This document shows positions 10,149 to 20,674 of a DNA stretch of 64,000 nucleotides, piece by piece. Origin of the DNA: Cafeteria roenbergensis (lineage: Eukaryota > Sar > Bigyra > Bicosoecida > Cafeteriaceae); the NCBI GenBank assembly GCA_008330645.1, contig VLTN01000044.1, positions 186,001-250,000 on the forward strand. Direction: 5' to 3'. How positions within the stretch are numbered: the first letter of the stretch is position 1; the number at the start of each line of letters is the position of its first letter. Below the pieces are notes generated by a model. The model ran no database searches. It had not been told where the DNA came from and was given only the letters and a program-made list of their open reading frames with translations. A program made the translations under genes and the position numbers.

Positions 10149-11156
10149 TCAGGACTTCAGCAGGGCGCTCTTGACGCTGTCCTCGCTCTTGCTAGAGCCG
10201 CAGCAGCAGCTGGTGATGACAATCACAATTGCGGCGAGCAGCGCAAAGCCCGCCGCTCCCGCCGCGGCGTTCATGGCATCCGTGTTGCCGGCCACAAGGG
10301 ACACTGTTTCGTCGCCAATTTTCGTGGATCCGTGGTTCCACCCGGAGATGAAGCTGTCGCGAAGGCTGCTCTCGTAGATGAGCCCGAACGAGGCGGCATT
10401 GAGCGCGGCGCAGGCTGTCGCCAAGAGCGCGGCAAGGACCGCGCTGACGCGCACTCCCGTGGGGAGGCCTGACAGGCCGCCGCACAGCTGCTGAATCACG
10501 AGCGGGATGGCCAGGATTGCGCCCGCCCCTCCTGCCACGACCTGCGAGGGCCGCAATTGGACAGACCAGCGGCGAGGCTCGGCAAGGCAGCAGGCGACCG
10601 CGGTGCGCCGGACCGAGGCGGCGCCCCGGCGCGCAGCACGCAAGGCTCGGCGCCGAATCACGCGTGACTCACTCCTGCGATCATCATGTTCATAACGTCG
10701 CTCAGGAGGCGCTCGGTCGACTGGCCAGTCACGTCGGAATGCCCGCTGGGGTTGAGGGGTACAGCAACTTCAAGCCACTTGTCTTCGATGTCGGCAGTGG
10801 CCACGTGTCCCCCTTCGCTCTTGCCGTTGACCGTGGCCTCTGACCACGCCCCAAGTGGCCCGAAGCCGTAGTTAATGCTGACGGAATGGTCGTCACCGCT
10901 CGCCGCCAGGCTTGCGCGAACCCACATGCCAACCGCGAGGCTAGCGACGGACAGGAACGTAGCGCCACCAAGCAGCAGGATGCCTGCGAGGGGCAGCGGG
11001 CGCGGGCACGCGGCACTGGTTTGACAACAGCCCAGTGCTCGTTCTGGCACGCAGGGCCCGTGCCGGAACAATCGCCAGCAACGCTCGAAAATGCACGCGC
11101 CATCGCGGCGCGGCCTCACCAACACCGGAGCCAACGCCCGCGCAACGAGTGCACAT
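10149..11156 (-). CDS. Four-transmembrane protein, tandem array member 3
   Basis: Proposed exons are 11156-11120, 10983-10673 and 10541-10149 (246 residues); introns are 136 and 131 nt, phases 1 and 0. Helices lie at about 10-33, 114-133, 141-165 and 208-232. Loop 1 carries YGFGPLGAWSE, EDKWLE, a Leu-Asn-Pro and GQSTERLL. QQLCGGLSGLPTGVRVS lies between helices 2 and 3. Loop 2 carries DSFISGWN and VAGNTDAMNAAAG. The C terminus is CCCG followed by a short Ser/Lys tail. Exon 2 has exactly the same length (311 nt) as in member 1, its closest relative. All members lie on the minus strand, which points to tandem duplication. Confidence 0.8.
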
Positions 11157-12081
11157 ATCTGCGGGGAACCGAAATCGCACCACGAGCGGGGTGAGGGACG
11201 CTGAGCGCCGCAGAGAGCGCGAGCGGGGACGCCGCCTCAACTTGCAGCTGCCGAGGAATGGCAACTGGTCGCGTGCTTCGCTTGCCGCTGCCTGGCACCA
11301 TGCAGGGCGCTCAGCCAGCGGCCCGCCAGCCAAGCCAGAGTTCATGCGACGCGCTCCTCGACCCACGGCGCGCACGCGCCCAAAGGGGGTTTCCTCACCT
11401 GCTCGTCCGGGTCGCCTCGGGAGTGCGGGGAGAGTGGGCGTGGCCGCCACGTTGGCAGAGCCTGGTGCTTCCGCTCGGCCGAGACGCGCCCTGCCGCCCC
11501 GATTTGACGGCCGCGCGCGCGCCGGGTGCTGCCCGCCCCCCCCCTGACCCCCGGATTCCCCCTTGCCCCCTGCTCCCAGCGCAGGGCGCGTGGGCTCTGC
11601 AGAAGGGAGCCAGTGGCGGGCCAATACGCCTCCCCTGGTGGATTGCCATGTCTCCCGGCGGTAGGTCGCGACAGGCACGGCTGTGAATTCGCGTGCGTGC
11701 TTGCTTGCCGGGGATCGCGCGCACCGCCCCTGCGCCAGCGCGAGAGCCCGTTCCTTTGCTATCGCCGCACGTCACTCCTGCTGGGTCCTGGGGGCTCGAT
11801 GGGCGTCCGCCAGGCAGGCGGGCGCGCGGTCATTGGCGCGTCGCTCGGCCTGGGTTCAGGTGCGGGCGCGTGCCTCTGCGAGAGCGTGTTTGGGGCCGCT
11901 GCGCCTTGGCTGCGCGGGACAACGCACGGCCCAAGCTCGACGATGCACGGGTGTGGCGATGCACGTTGGTTGGACAGCGCCCCTCCGCTCGTCGACTGCA
12001 GCTTCCAGCGCCCCCAGCAACGTGGCACGACGAGCGCCGCGCTCGGGAGCGCAAGGGCACACCCACACGTTGCGCCCGGAA
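11157..12081. other. Intergenic between array members 3 and 4
   Basis: GC-rich with overlapping open frames on both strands but no recognisable domain. I looked for a decayed sixth tetraspan copy, searching for the GFGP, GKST and WN marks, and did not find one. Confidence 0.4.
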
Positions 12082-13098
12082 TCACGCGGGCATGAGGTGT
12101 CCGGATTCCGTCGACTTGGCCTCGCCCCGGCTGGCGTAGGCGAGATAGCCAAGCGCTGCCGCGGCGAAGGCAGCAAACACCGCACCTGCCGCTGCCGCGT
12201 CCATGGCGCTGGCGTTTCCCGACGAGAGAACGAGCGTTTCAAAGTCAATGTGCTCGGGCACTTTGTTCCACTCCTCGATGAAGCTGCTGCGAACCTCGCT
12301 GGCGTTGACGGCGCCAAAGGAAGCGAACCCGAGAATGCTGGCGAGAGCGAGCAGGCCGATGGCCGACAGGTTGAGCATGAAAACCACACGATCCGACACG
12401 TTGACGAACTTGCCGAGCTGGGTAGAGGCGCACGCAACCACGACGAAAAGGGCGACGGCTGCAGCGAGGTCCTGCGGACGAGGGCGGCAGGACACCCCTC
12501 AAGCAGCGCGCAGCCGCGGAGACCGGTCTCGAGCGCGGGTGAAACGCGGGCAGGGCGCGCTGGCGGCGCTGCAGCGTTTGGCCACTGGCGTGACTCGCTG
12601 GCCACGGCAATGGCGCGAGGGAGCGGCAGTCTCACGCCGGCGATCATGGTGTTGCGGGAGTCGAAGAGCAGGGATTGGAGGGCAACTCCGGTGAGGTGAG
12701 GGGCCCCCTTGGGGTTGAACACGCCCTCCACATCGGTCCAGGTGTGGTTGATGTGCTCGATGGGAATGAGAATCACAGTTGAGCGGAACCCGACCTGGAG
12801 CCGGTAGTGCAGCCCTTGGGGACCAAAGCCGAAATCGATCACGAGGGTGGTGGCGTCCTCGCCCTTGCCCTCGGTGGCCTCGCGGTGCGCGTTCACCCAT
12901 TCCCCGCTGTTAAGACTGGCGCCGAGCAGCGCGGTCGCGATCAGAGCCGAAATGGAAGCTGCGGGCGGCACAGGCAAGCGAGTCGGCGCGTGGCTACACC
13001 TGCGGAAAGCAGCGGAAGCGCGCGGAACAGCCGACCCGAGGCGGAAGAGAGCCCCGACCTCGCTCACCGACGCCCCAAAGGAGAGGAACCGTGCGCAT
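12082..13098 (-). CDS. Four-transmembrane protein, tandem array member 4 (most divergent)
   Basis: Proposed exons are 13098-13068, 12958-12636 and 12471-12082 (247 residues); introns are 109 and 164 nt, again phases 1 and 0. Family marks kept: GEWVNA after helix 1, DFGFGPQGLHY in loop 1, HTWTD, a Phe-Asn-Pro, a hydrophobic stretch ending MIAG at the second junction, FIEEWNK and SSGNASAMDAA in loop 2. It has lost the CGG segment between helices 2 and 3, and the GKST box reads TGVALQSLL. It ends in a short polar tail. The shared exon plan is the main evidence for common descent. Function unknown. Confidence 0.76.
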
Positions 13099-13714
13099 GG
13101 CGTCTCCTGCGGGGCGGGGCGGGGAGAGCATGCACAGCACGGCAAGCAGGGGGCAGAGGTCGCGAGGGCTGAAGCTGGCCGCGTTCCGGAACGCATGTCG
13201 CGACGCTTCTCCGACGCGGCCCCAGTGACGCCCGGCGCAACTCGCGGCCGCAAGGTGTATGGCTTCGACCCAGCAAGCCTTCTGCCTCACCCTGCCGGCC
13301 TTCTGGGAAGCAGCAGTGCCGAATTCGCAGCTGTTTCCGGCCGTGACAGGCGGCAGAGGCCTGCGGCCGGGATCGCGTCTGCGGCACTCTCCCACAGCTG
13401 GGCTCGTCTGACCCCGCCGCAGCGGCCGGTGCGCCTTCGTGCAGCACGCACCATGCAGTGTTTGCGCGGAACAAGCCGCTGGCCGCTTTCGCGAGCTGCT
13501 GCCTGTCAAGCGCGTCAGGCGGCGGCGCAGGTTGGCCAAAGGGCACGCTTTTTGTGTGTGTGAACTCGCGGCGGCCGATCCGCACAGCACGCCGCTGCGG
13601 GGAAGGGCGCGCGCTTGCGGCAACCCTACGCTCCCAACGCAGCCCGGGCTCTGTCCCACGCACTTGAGCGCGGGGCGCTTGCTCGGCGCAGGGCGCATCG
13701 CGCAGCAGCGCCGC
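13099..13714. other. Intergenic between array members 4 and 5
   Basis: A spacer with a short T/GT run near 13549-13560. The open frames here have no domain similarity. No regulatory site can be named. Confidence 0.4.
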
Positions 13715-14878
13715 TCAGCCAGCCTTGAACGGGTTGTCCTTGGCCGCGAGGACCGGCTCCCCGACTTCGTCGTCGGAGCGACTGGCGCCGCGGCCTGCGC
13801 ACACCGTGCCGCGCAAGAGCACAAGAAGGGCGCCGAGCAGCGCACAGGTCGTGGCAGCTGCCGCGCAGTCCATCACGGGCGTGTTCCCAGCAAGCATTGA
13901 CACTGTGGCGTCTTTAGTCTTATAGGTCCCCTTGTTCCAGAACCCGACGAATCCCTCGCGAAGGGGTCCCGCTCCCACCGCCCCGAACGCAGCCCCGATG
14001 AGAACGGCGGCCACGACCGCGACCACGCCGGCAGCGATGGAGGTCCAGCGGCCGAAGCACTTCACCACGGCCACGCCGCCGCACACGTCCCGGGTCAGGA
14101 AGGGCAAGAAGATGATCGCAGCCGCAGCGCATCCCACGGCCTGCGGGGTGGGGTTGGCGGTCAGCGAGCGGGGCGGCGGCAGGCGTGGGCGGCAGTGGGC
14201 TGCAAGCCGAGGTGTGCCAGCGCGCGCAATTCGACGGCGGGGGCGGCGGCTTGGCCTTGGGCCGTCCAAATCACAATGCGCGAGGCGACGTCGACTGAAA
14301 GGTACCCCGGCGCCTGGCGTGCACGAGCTTGTCTCACCCCTGCGGCCACCAGGTTGTACGAGTTGCCCAGCAGCGCGGCGGTCGACTTGCCGTCCACGCC
14401 CTCCTTGTCCTCGGGGTTGAACACCGACTTTTGACTCTCCCACGTCGCCTCAATGAGCGAAACAGGAATTTGGGCAGCCTGGCTGCTTTGGTCAAGCTTG
14501 TAAAACAGGCCAGAGGGGCCAAAGCCGACTGCGACGTCGCTGTTCGTTTTGCTTTCCGAATCAACCTTTTCGCGCGCCTCGACCCATTCTCCCGCAAGCA
14601 GCGCAATGACGGCCAGCCCTCCACCGAGAACCACAAGGGAGAACGCTGCGGAGGGGCTCGGGGGAGGAGGAGTGAGCGGGGCCTCTGAGCGCAAGCTCGA
14701 CAGCAGGCCGGCTCGAATGCGCGCCCAGGGCAACCGCGATGAGCTGGCGACTCCCCTCCCCCTGTCGAGGCTCCCGGCCGGCGCCACTTGCTGCGCAGCG
14801 GCTACGCGGAAACGCCTGCCTCGTTGTGCAGCAGCGCATCGGCTCACCGGCGATGCTCAGAACGCAAGTGCGCCGCAT
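13715..14878 (-). CDS. Four-transmembrane protein, tandem array member 5
   Basis: Proposed exons are 14878-14848, 14645-14338 and 14140-13715 (254 residues); introns are 202 and 197 nt, phases 1 and 0. Exon 2 is 308 nt, identical in length to member 2. The first exon encodes MRRTCVLSIA, joined to a helix ending GEWVEAREK. Loop 1 has VGFGPSGLFYKL, EATWES, a Phe-Asn-Pro and GKSTAALLGNSYNLVAAG. DVCGGVAVVKCFG lies between helices 2 and 3. Loop 2 has GFVGFWNKG and LAGNTPVMD. The tail is polar and acidic. Its first exon lies 426 bp from the divergently transcribed mitochondrial carrier. Membership of the array is secure; biochemical role unknown. Confidence 0.8.
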
Positions 14879-15304
14879 GATCCTGCGACAAGGTCGGGAG
14901 CCAAAGTGGCGGGAGCCGAACGCGTGGCCGGCAGCGCGGCTTGGCTCCGCGCGCCGCCACACAGGCAGCACCAGCAGACCCGTACGCGATGCGCTCGTCC
15001 CCTTGGCTTACCTGCCGCTCCTGTGGCACTGAGCGCGAGTGCGCGGAGTGTTCCCTGCTGCTGCAACAAACTGCCAAGGGCCGTGGCTCTGCAGTGGAAC
15101 TCGCGCGGACTTGGCCCCATCGCAAGCCGCGTTGCGCGGGAGCACAGGGCGTGCTGGCGTGCTGGCAGGCAGTTGCGGTCCCGCGAGGTTGCCCGGGCTC
15201 CTTCCAGCAGGCGCTGGCGTCTCCCGCGAAGCGTCAGTGCGGGCCGCACCCTGCGCTCGCTGCCAGCCGCCCCGACACGCCCGCCGCCACTTCGCCGGGC
15301 GGCC
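14879..15304. promoter_or_regulatory. Divergent intergenic region, putative bidirectional promoter
   Basis: Separates the start of tetraspan member 5 (minus) from the carrier (plus). No TATA-like or initiator motif stands out in this GC-rich DNA, so the promoter role is inferred only from gene orientation. Confidence 0.3.
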
Positions 15305-16222
15305 ATGGGGCTGGAGACTGCAGCGTGGTGGCACCTGTTTGTTTTCTCCGGCGTGGGTGCGTGTGTGGCCGAGGTGTGCACGATGCCGCTCGACGTCACA
15401 AAGACGCGGTTGCAGCTTTCCCGCACGTCGCAAGGCACCCGCGCTCCGGGCCTGGCCAGGTCCTTGCTCCAGGTGGCTTCCGAGCGCGGGCCCGCCGGCC
15501 TCTGGAGCGGGCTGTCCCCCGCGCTGCTGCGGCAGGCAACGTACGGAAGCGCCCGCATCGGCCTGTACGAGCCGGCCAAGCGCGCGCTCGCCTCGGCGCG
15601 AGGCCGCGCGCTCGGCGCCCCCCGCCGTCAGCCAGCAGCGCCCTCGCGCCCAGAGCCGTCGCCTCTCGTCGACAAGCTGCTGGCCGGCACCATGAGCGGC
15701 GCGCTCGCCTCTGCAGCGTTCAACCCCACCGACAGGGTCAAGGTGCTGCTGCAGGCGCCTGTGCAGCCGAGCGCAGGGCGCCCCAGCGGCCGGCGCGGGG
15801 CCGTTGCGGTCGCCCGTGAGGTGGTGCGCTCGGAGGGGTTCGCAGGGCTCTACCGCGGGTGGGGCCCGACTGCGACCCGAGCGGCGCTGGTCGCGGCAGC
15901 CGAGCTTGCCACATACGACGAGTTCAAGGCCCGCCTGCTGGACTGGGGGCTGGAGGGGGGGGCGTCGACGACGCACCTGGCCGCCTCCGGCCTCGCAGGG
16001 CTGGTTGCTGCGGCGGTTTCGTCGCCGGCTGACGTTGTCAAGTCCAGAGTGATGGCGGACCCTGCCCGATACCCGGGGTTCGCGTCGGCACTGACCACCA
16101 CTCTCCGCGAGGAGGGGCCCTCGGCGCTCTACCGCGGTTTCGTGCCAAACGCAGTCCGCATCGTGCCTCACGTGTGCATCGGCTTCGTGGTTCTCGAGCG
16201 ACTGCGAGCGTGGGCCAGCTGA
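15305..16222 (+). CDS. Mitochondrial carrier family protein, UCP/dicarboxylate-type
   Basis: Intronless, 305 residues, the usual length for the SLC25 family of inner-membrane solute exchangers. Three repeats are visible, each with the carrier signature: MPLDVTKTRLQL (P28), NPTDRVKVLLQ (P141) and SPADVVKSRVM (P241), followed by GLWSGL, GLYRGWGPTATRAALV and ALYRGFVPNAVRIVP. The stretch AALVAAAELATYDEFK (about 194-209) is typical of the uncoupling-protein/dicarboxylate/oxoglutarate branch. The substrate cannot be fixed from sequence; organic-anion exchange or proton leak are the family options. A Pro/Ser/Arg-rich insert (about 100-118) lengthens the loop before repeat 2. The start is the Met just before the first helix; the longer upstream frame lacks carrier features. 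Confidence 0.93.
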   Translation: MGLETAAWWHLFVFSGVGACVAEVCTMPLDVTKTRLQLSRTSQGTRAPGLARSLLQVASERGPAGLWSGLSPALLRQATYGSARIGLYEPAKRALASARGRALGAPRRQPAAPSRPEPSPLVDKLLAGTMSGALASAAFNPTDRVKVLLQAPVQPSAGRPSGRRGAVAVAREVVRSEGFAGLYRGWGPTATRAALVAAAELATYDEFKARLLDWGLEGGASTTHLAASGLAGLVAAAVSSPADVVKSRVMADPARYPGFASALTTTLREEGPSALYRGFVPNAVRIVPHVCIGFVVLERLRAWAS

Positions 16223-16560
16223 GCCAGGCGCGCGCGCCGACGCTGGGTGGCTGGGTGGCTGGGCTGCGGCTGCGGCTGCGGAATCGGCGGCGTGTGTGGT
16301 TGCTTGGTGTGGCTTTGTCGGCCGTCGCCATTGGCGCTGTTCCGCGAGACGGCGGAGCGACGGGCTGTTGATTGCCGGCGGGCAGCGTCGCTTCGCGGGG
16401 ACTACGAGGAGAAGCGCCGTGATCGAGTCACTCATCAATCACACACTTGTCACCAGAGAGTCGCAGCGCATGGCAGCCGAGTGTCTGGCCGAACCGCGGG
16501 CGCCTGCGGCAGGGGCGTCGCTCACGCGGGGGGGGGGGGCGCCTGCGGCAGGGGCGTTGT
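16223..16560. other. Intergenic between convergent genes, with imperfect tandem repeats
   Basis: Holds the 3' flanks of the carrier (plus) and the Alba-PB1 gene (minus). From about 16497 onward, across the Alba-PB1 stop codon to about 16580, a unit built on GCGCCTGCGGCAGGGGCG plus a CTCACGC-G-run block is repeated about two and a half times. No RNA gene was seen. Confidence 0.5.
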
Positions 16561-17162
16561 TCACGCGGGGGGAGCGCCTGCGGCGGGAGGGGCCGCTGGG
16601 CGGGCGGTGGACTGCACCGCCACGCGGAGGACGGTGCCCGCCTCCGCGGGGGGGCCCGTCGCCCATGCGGCCTCGAGGGCCTTGTCGGAGTCGATGGGGA
16701 AGAGACGGGGCCCCTCGGCGATGCCGAAGAGAGCGACGCTGCCAACGGGCACGTTGAACGCCTGGCAGACGGCGGCGGAGAGATCCGCTGCGGAGATGCG
16801 GCGGGGAAGCGGGAAGTCCCTGAGGTTGGCGCTGTTGGCCGCGTCCACGGCGCGGCAGAAGAACGCGGCCGGGGGGGGCGCCTGCTGCCTGTAGTGAGGG
16901 TGCGCGGCGCCGTACTGGGGCGCGGCGCCGGGGTGGGGGTGGTATCCAGCCGGGGCCATCCCGAAGGCAGCAGCCTGTGCTGGGTAGTGGTGCCCGGGGT
17001 GGGCCGCGTAGCCGTACCCTGGCGCAGCGTAGTGCGGAGCGCCGTAGGCGGGGTGGGAGGGCCCCCCGCGGGGCCTCCCGCCGTAGCCGGCGCCCCCGCC
17101 CCCGGCACCTCCAGGACCGCGGGAGCGACCCCCCGAAGGGTGGCCGGCACCCCCGCGCGCCC

Positions 17163-17194
<32 letters not shown>

Positions 17195-18415
17195 CGCGAC
17201 GACCCCGATCCGCGACCACGGCCGGTGCGGCCGCGCGGCGCCTCCGTCCAGGATCCCGCCATCACCACCGGGACAGCCGCCATGGAGGCGGAAGCCTCCA
17301 CGTGGGAATCGGGCAGAGGCGTGGAGTATCCCGGGTGGGCCTTGTCCGCATCGGTGACGTCACTCGCCGTCACCATGACCACGCGCACCGCGGGCACCGG
17401 GGCGCTGGCGTCGATCTCCTTCAGGCCGGCCTCAGTGGGGGCGAAGGTCAGCTTGCGGAACGCGGTGCCGAACTGCGGGTGACGGGCGGGTGATGGGCGG
17501 GCGACAGACAGTGGTGTGGTTGAGCACGGCCGGCAGCGCGGAATTGGCATCGCGGGGAGGCAGGGCCCCCGGAAGCCCCCCCCTCCTGTCTGGAACGGGC
17601 CCCTGGAGCGGGCGCCGCGGCTATGGTCTCGACGCGGGGGCGAACAGCCCGCCAGCGGGCAGGCTGCCGGCCAGAGAGGGGGGGGGGCTTCCGGTGGAGG
17701 GAGGAGGAGCAGGGGGGGGGGGGGGGAGGGGAGCGACACTGGCATGGATCTCACGTCGATGACGCCGTGGATGCCGGGGATGAGGCGGCGGGCCACCTCC
17801 AGGGCGGTGATGGCGGTGGCGGCTGCCTCCCCGGTTGCGAAGAGAGTGGCGCGACCAGCGCGGGGCGCCTTGGCAGCCTCCGCCTCCGCCTCCGCATCGG
17901 CGGGGTCGGCGAGCGACTCCTCCAGGAGGGACCCGGTGATGCGGGCGAACACCATGCCGACGGCGAGCCTGCGGGCGCGAGCAAGCTCGATCGCGATCGG
18001 GACGTCAGGCAGAGGGCGCGACGGTCGTGGACACGGGCAGGGCAAGCCGGCCAGGAGCCAGCCGCCACCAAAGCGCCGCCCGTTGAAAGCACCGCGGCAG
18101 TGCGGGAGCCAGCGCGCAGAGAGCTGGGGAAGCGCGGAAGAGGCAAGGACAGCGAGATCGTGCAGGCAATTCGCCTCACCGCAAGGCGTCGTCACCGCTG
18201 GTCACGACAATCTCGCCATCCTTGGCCACCATCCCCTTGGTGGCATCCAGCTCGTCGGCCACACGCCGGAACTTGCGCCGAGGAAAGTGGGGCGCGCTCC
18301 GAGCGGCGGGAGCCTGGCGGGCGGGACGAGCCGCGGCTGCGGCGGCCGGCGGGCCGGCAGCGATGACCACCGACGCGCCCTCGGGCTTAGCCGTTGCAGT
18401 TGCGGCAGCGCTCAT
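16561..18415 (-). CDS. Alba-domain nucleic-acid-binding protein with RGG linker and C-terminal PB1-like domain
   Basis: Proposed exons are 18415-18180, 17968-17755 and 17472-16561 (453 residues); introns are 211 and 282 nt. Residues about 60-185 match the Alba fold: DGEIVVTSGDDALR, then GMVFARITGSLLEES, ATLFATGEAAATAITALEVA, the LIPGIHGVID segment (equivalent to the conserved IPGLHQ region) and a final strand VRVVMVTA. Alba proteins bind RNA or DNA and occur in RNase P/MRP and in translational control. A Gly/Arg-rich stretch with RGG-like repeats follows, then a Tyr/His/Pro/Gly-rich stretch typical of condensate-forming linkers. The last about 88 residues resemble a PB1 domain: RRISAADLSAAVCQAFNV, PIDSDKALEAAW and LRVAVQ, with the acidic DSDKALE turn of the OPCA motif. 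The Alba call is strong, the PB1 call moderate. Confidence 0.83.
17698..17735. repeat. Long G-run inside an intron
   Basis: On the plus strand a G homopolymer of about 14, flanked by GAGG clusters, lies inside intron 2 of the Alba-PB1 gene. On the transcript strand it is a C-run and fits the pyrimidine-rich part of an intron; the plus strand could form a G-quadruplex. Confidence 0.6.
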
Positions 18416-18629
18416 GCAAGCGTTCCGACCCGGTCGAGGGCCGAGAGAGTGTCCGCGCCGGCACGGGGGCAAGCTGCAAGCGCCGCGACGAGGCGCAAAG
18501 AGCGGGCTCCCCATGTTTGGTTATCCGGTCAATATTTGGCGATGCAGAGGCAACGGCAAACTCGAACGGACGTCTGGCAATCCAACCACTCAGGGCCAGA
18601 GCAGCCTTGCGCAGCGGCTGGCGAGCGCC

Positions 18630-19753
18630 ATGCGTGAGTCGGTCCCCGGACTGCGCACGCCCCGTCACGTCGATGGGACTTGAGCCTGCAGGTCGAAGGG
18701 AACTGCCTCCGCCAGCTCAGACAGTTGCTCGGCGAGCCTGAGGCCGCTTCACATGCTCCGCGCCTGACTCCTCAGCGCGACGGCGCGCGAGAGCACGCGC
18801 GGGCGCTGCGCCCGCGACGCGAGCCCAAGCGCTGCGTGGCGCAGACCCAGCGCGCTTCCCGGGTCGGGGGACTGCGTGGGGTGGCGAAGGAGCTGGCAGC
18901 GAGTGTCAGCGCTCGCGAGCGATTTTGCCGGCCACGCTGCCGGTCGCTCGGCTTCCATGGCTGGCCTGTCGCTTCCAAGGCCGCTCAGAGCGGGGTGCTC
19001 CCGCGCGAGCCGGCAGCCTGCGAGCCGCGGGGTGTGGCACCTCGCCGCTTGCGTGCTTTGCGTTGCCCAAGTCCACAGCGCGTGCGCTGCGTGGATCAAT
19101 GGATCGCAGGTGCACCGGAGAGCTCGCGACCACCAAGCGTCGCCAAGTCCGTCAGCTTTTGGGACTCGGACACAGCATCGCCGCGGGGAACCACGCCACG
19201 GAAGTCGAGCCCCCTTGCGCGGGGCGCGACTCGCAGTCTGCGCGGCGAGCGGCGCCCGGCGCGATCTCCGCCGGCGGAGGTGCCGATTGCCGCGAAAGAG
19301 TCAGCCGTCGTCTTGAGCCCGCCGGTGGCGTCCGCCTCGGGCGAGGCGCTCGCCCGGCTTGCGGAGTATGCAAGGGGCATCGGCGCCACGCACCAGCTCG
19401 CGCTCCAGGCGCCCGCGCTGGTCCACAGCGTGCGGACTGCAAGCGAAGGGCCGGCCTCCCAGGCAGCAAGGGCCGCGCTGGTGGCGCACGCGTCCCGCTT
19501 CGTTCACTTTGGCGATGCCGTGGACGCCAGGGCCCTCGAGCAGGCGGTGCGGCTCTGTGACGCAATGGAGGGACAGGGCAGCCTGCAGGCAGCTCTTGCG
19601 ACCTCCACGGCGGCCAGGGTCGAGGAGCGGGTTGCACTCGAGGTGCAGCGCAAAGCGGCCGTGACACTCCGACACCTTTCGCACGCGGAGCTTGACGGCA
19701 CGGGGGCAGCCAGCGCTCGGGCCAGGGCGAGCTGCTGCGGCATCTATGTCTGA
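18630..19753 (+). CDS. Hypothetical helical protein ending CCGIYV
   Basis: The supported part is 19110-19753, an open frame of 214 codons read from a CAG acceptor. An N-terminal Ser/Pro/Arg-rich region is followed by Ala-rich helices (ARLAEYARGIGATHQLAL, AARAALVAHASRFVHFG, DARALEQAVRLCDAM and ARVEERVALEVQRKAAVTL) and the terminus CCGIYV. The best 5' solution I can find is a tiny coding exon at 18630-18633 (Met codon plus one base, then GTGAGT), giving 215 residues with phase 1; this is weak. Otherwise the frame can be extended upstream to a Met at 18680, but that part looks non-coding. The paired cysteines near the end could be lipid-modified. I do not recognise the family. Confidence 0.45.
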
Positions 19754-20674
19754 GGGCCGCTGCACGCCCCAGGACGGCTTGCCAGCCACCCTGAGGTCCA
19801 GGGCACGCCGTCGCTGCACTTCGAAGTCGAGACTCGTCTCGACCGCCATGGCGCAGAGCGCCCCCGTGGCCACGGCCTCGCCCCTGAGCCCCGCGCCGCC
19901 TCCGTCCATCTGTTTTGAGATAAAGTTGTTTGCATGGCGTTTTGAGAGAGCTTCGTTGGGGTTGGCGACGCAGCCTGAATCAGAGCGCCGGATTTGGCTT
20001 GAGAGCCGCCCCAGTTGAACGCACGCTGGCAGAGTCAGACGAGCTCCCGGACCGCAGCAGTCACTCGCCCCCAGGCCGAGGCTCTCGGGCCCCACCGCGG
20101 CCCGCCACAACCTGCATCGAGACCCCTGGCCTCGCCCACTCGCTGCATCAAGTCCCTAGCCGCTCTCGGCTGCAGGAACGGGACCCAAGCATCGTTGCGC
20201 CAGGCGGTCGAGCAAGTGAGCTTCATTTCCCTCTGAGGCGCCGTGCCGCCGGAGCGCGTTCCCCCAGCGCTTTCACGGAGCCGGGCGAGGGCGGGCAGAT
20301 GCCCCCCCGGCTCGGTGGTGCAAGAGAGGGCGCTGGGACCCCGGGCTGGCGGGATTCGACTGCAGCCCCGGCAGTCGCAGCCCGACCACGCTGCCCACAT
20401 TTGGCCGCCAACTGGGAGCTGGCAGCCGGTGCCGTCAGGCCGGCCGCCCAGGCGCCGGCCGGCATGCCCCACAGTTTGCCGGCCAAATTTGGCCTGAGCA
20501 GTCGCTGCTGCCGCGGTGGTCGGCCCGCCACGGGCTGCGGGGGCCGAGGAATCGCGGCGCCCCGAGGTTTGCCTCGCTTCGATGTCGCGGTGACTCAACC
20601 TTTGCCGGGTGCGCGCTCATAGCCCTCAACCGACCCCGAGCGCGCCCCGCTGGCGCAACCCATCGCGTCCTTCC
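19754..20674. other. Intergenic
   Basis: Contains a short low-GC patch near 19910-19945, unusual for this window and possibly part of a 3' untranslated region. The open frames on both strands lack recognisable features. Confidence 0.4.

Noticed and set aside
11157-12081. A decayed sixth tetraspan copy in the long spacer
   Set aside because: None of the family marks could be found on the minus strand there.
11856-13253. Single long minus-strand frame across array member 4
   Set aside because: It reads through both introns; only its part at 12958-12636 is a real exon, supported by comparison with the four paralogues.
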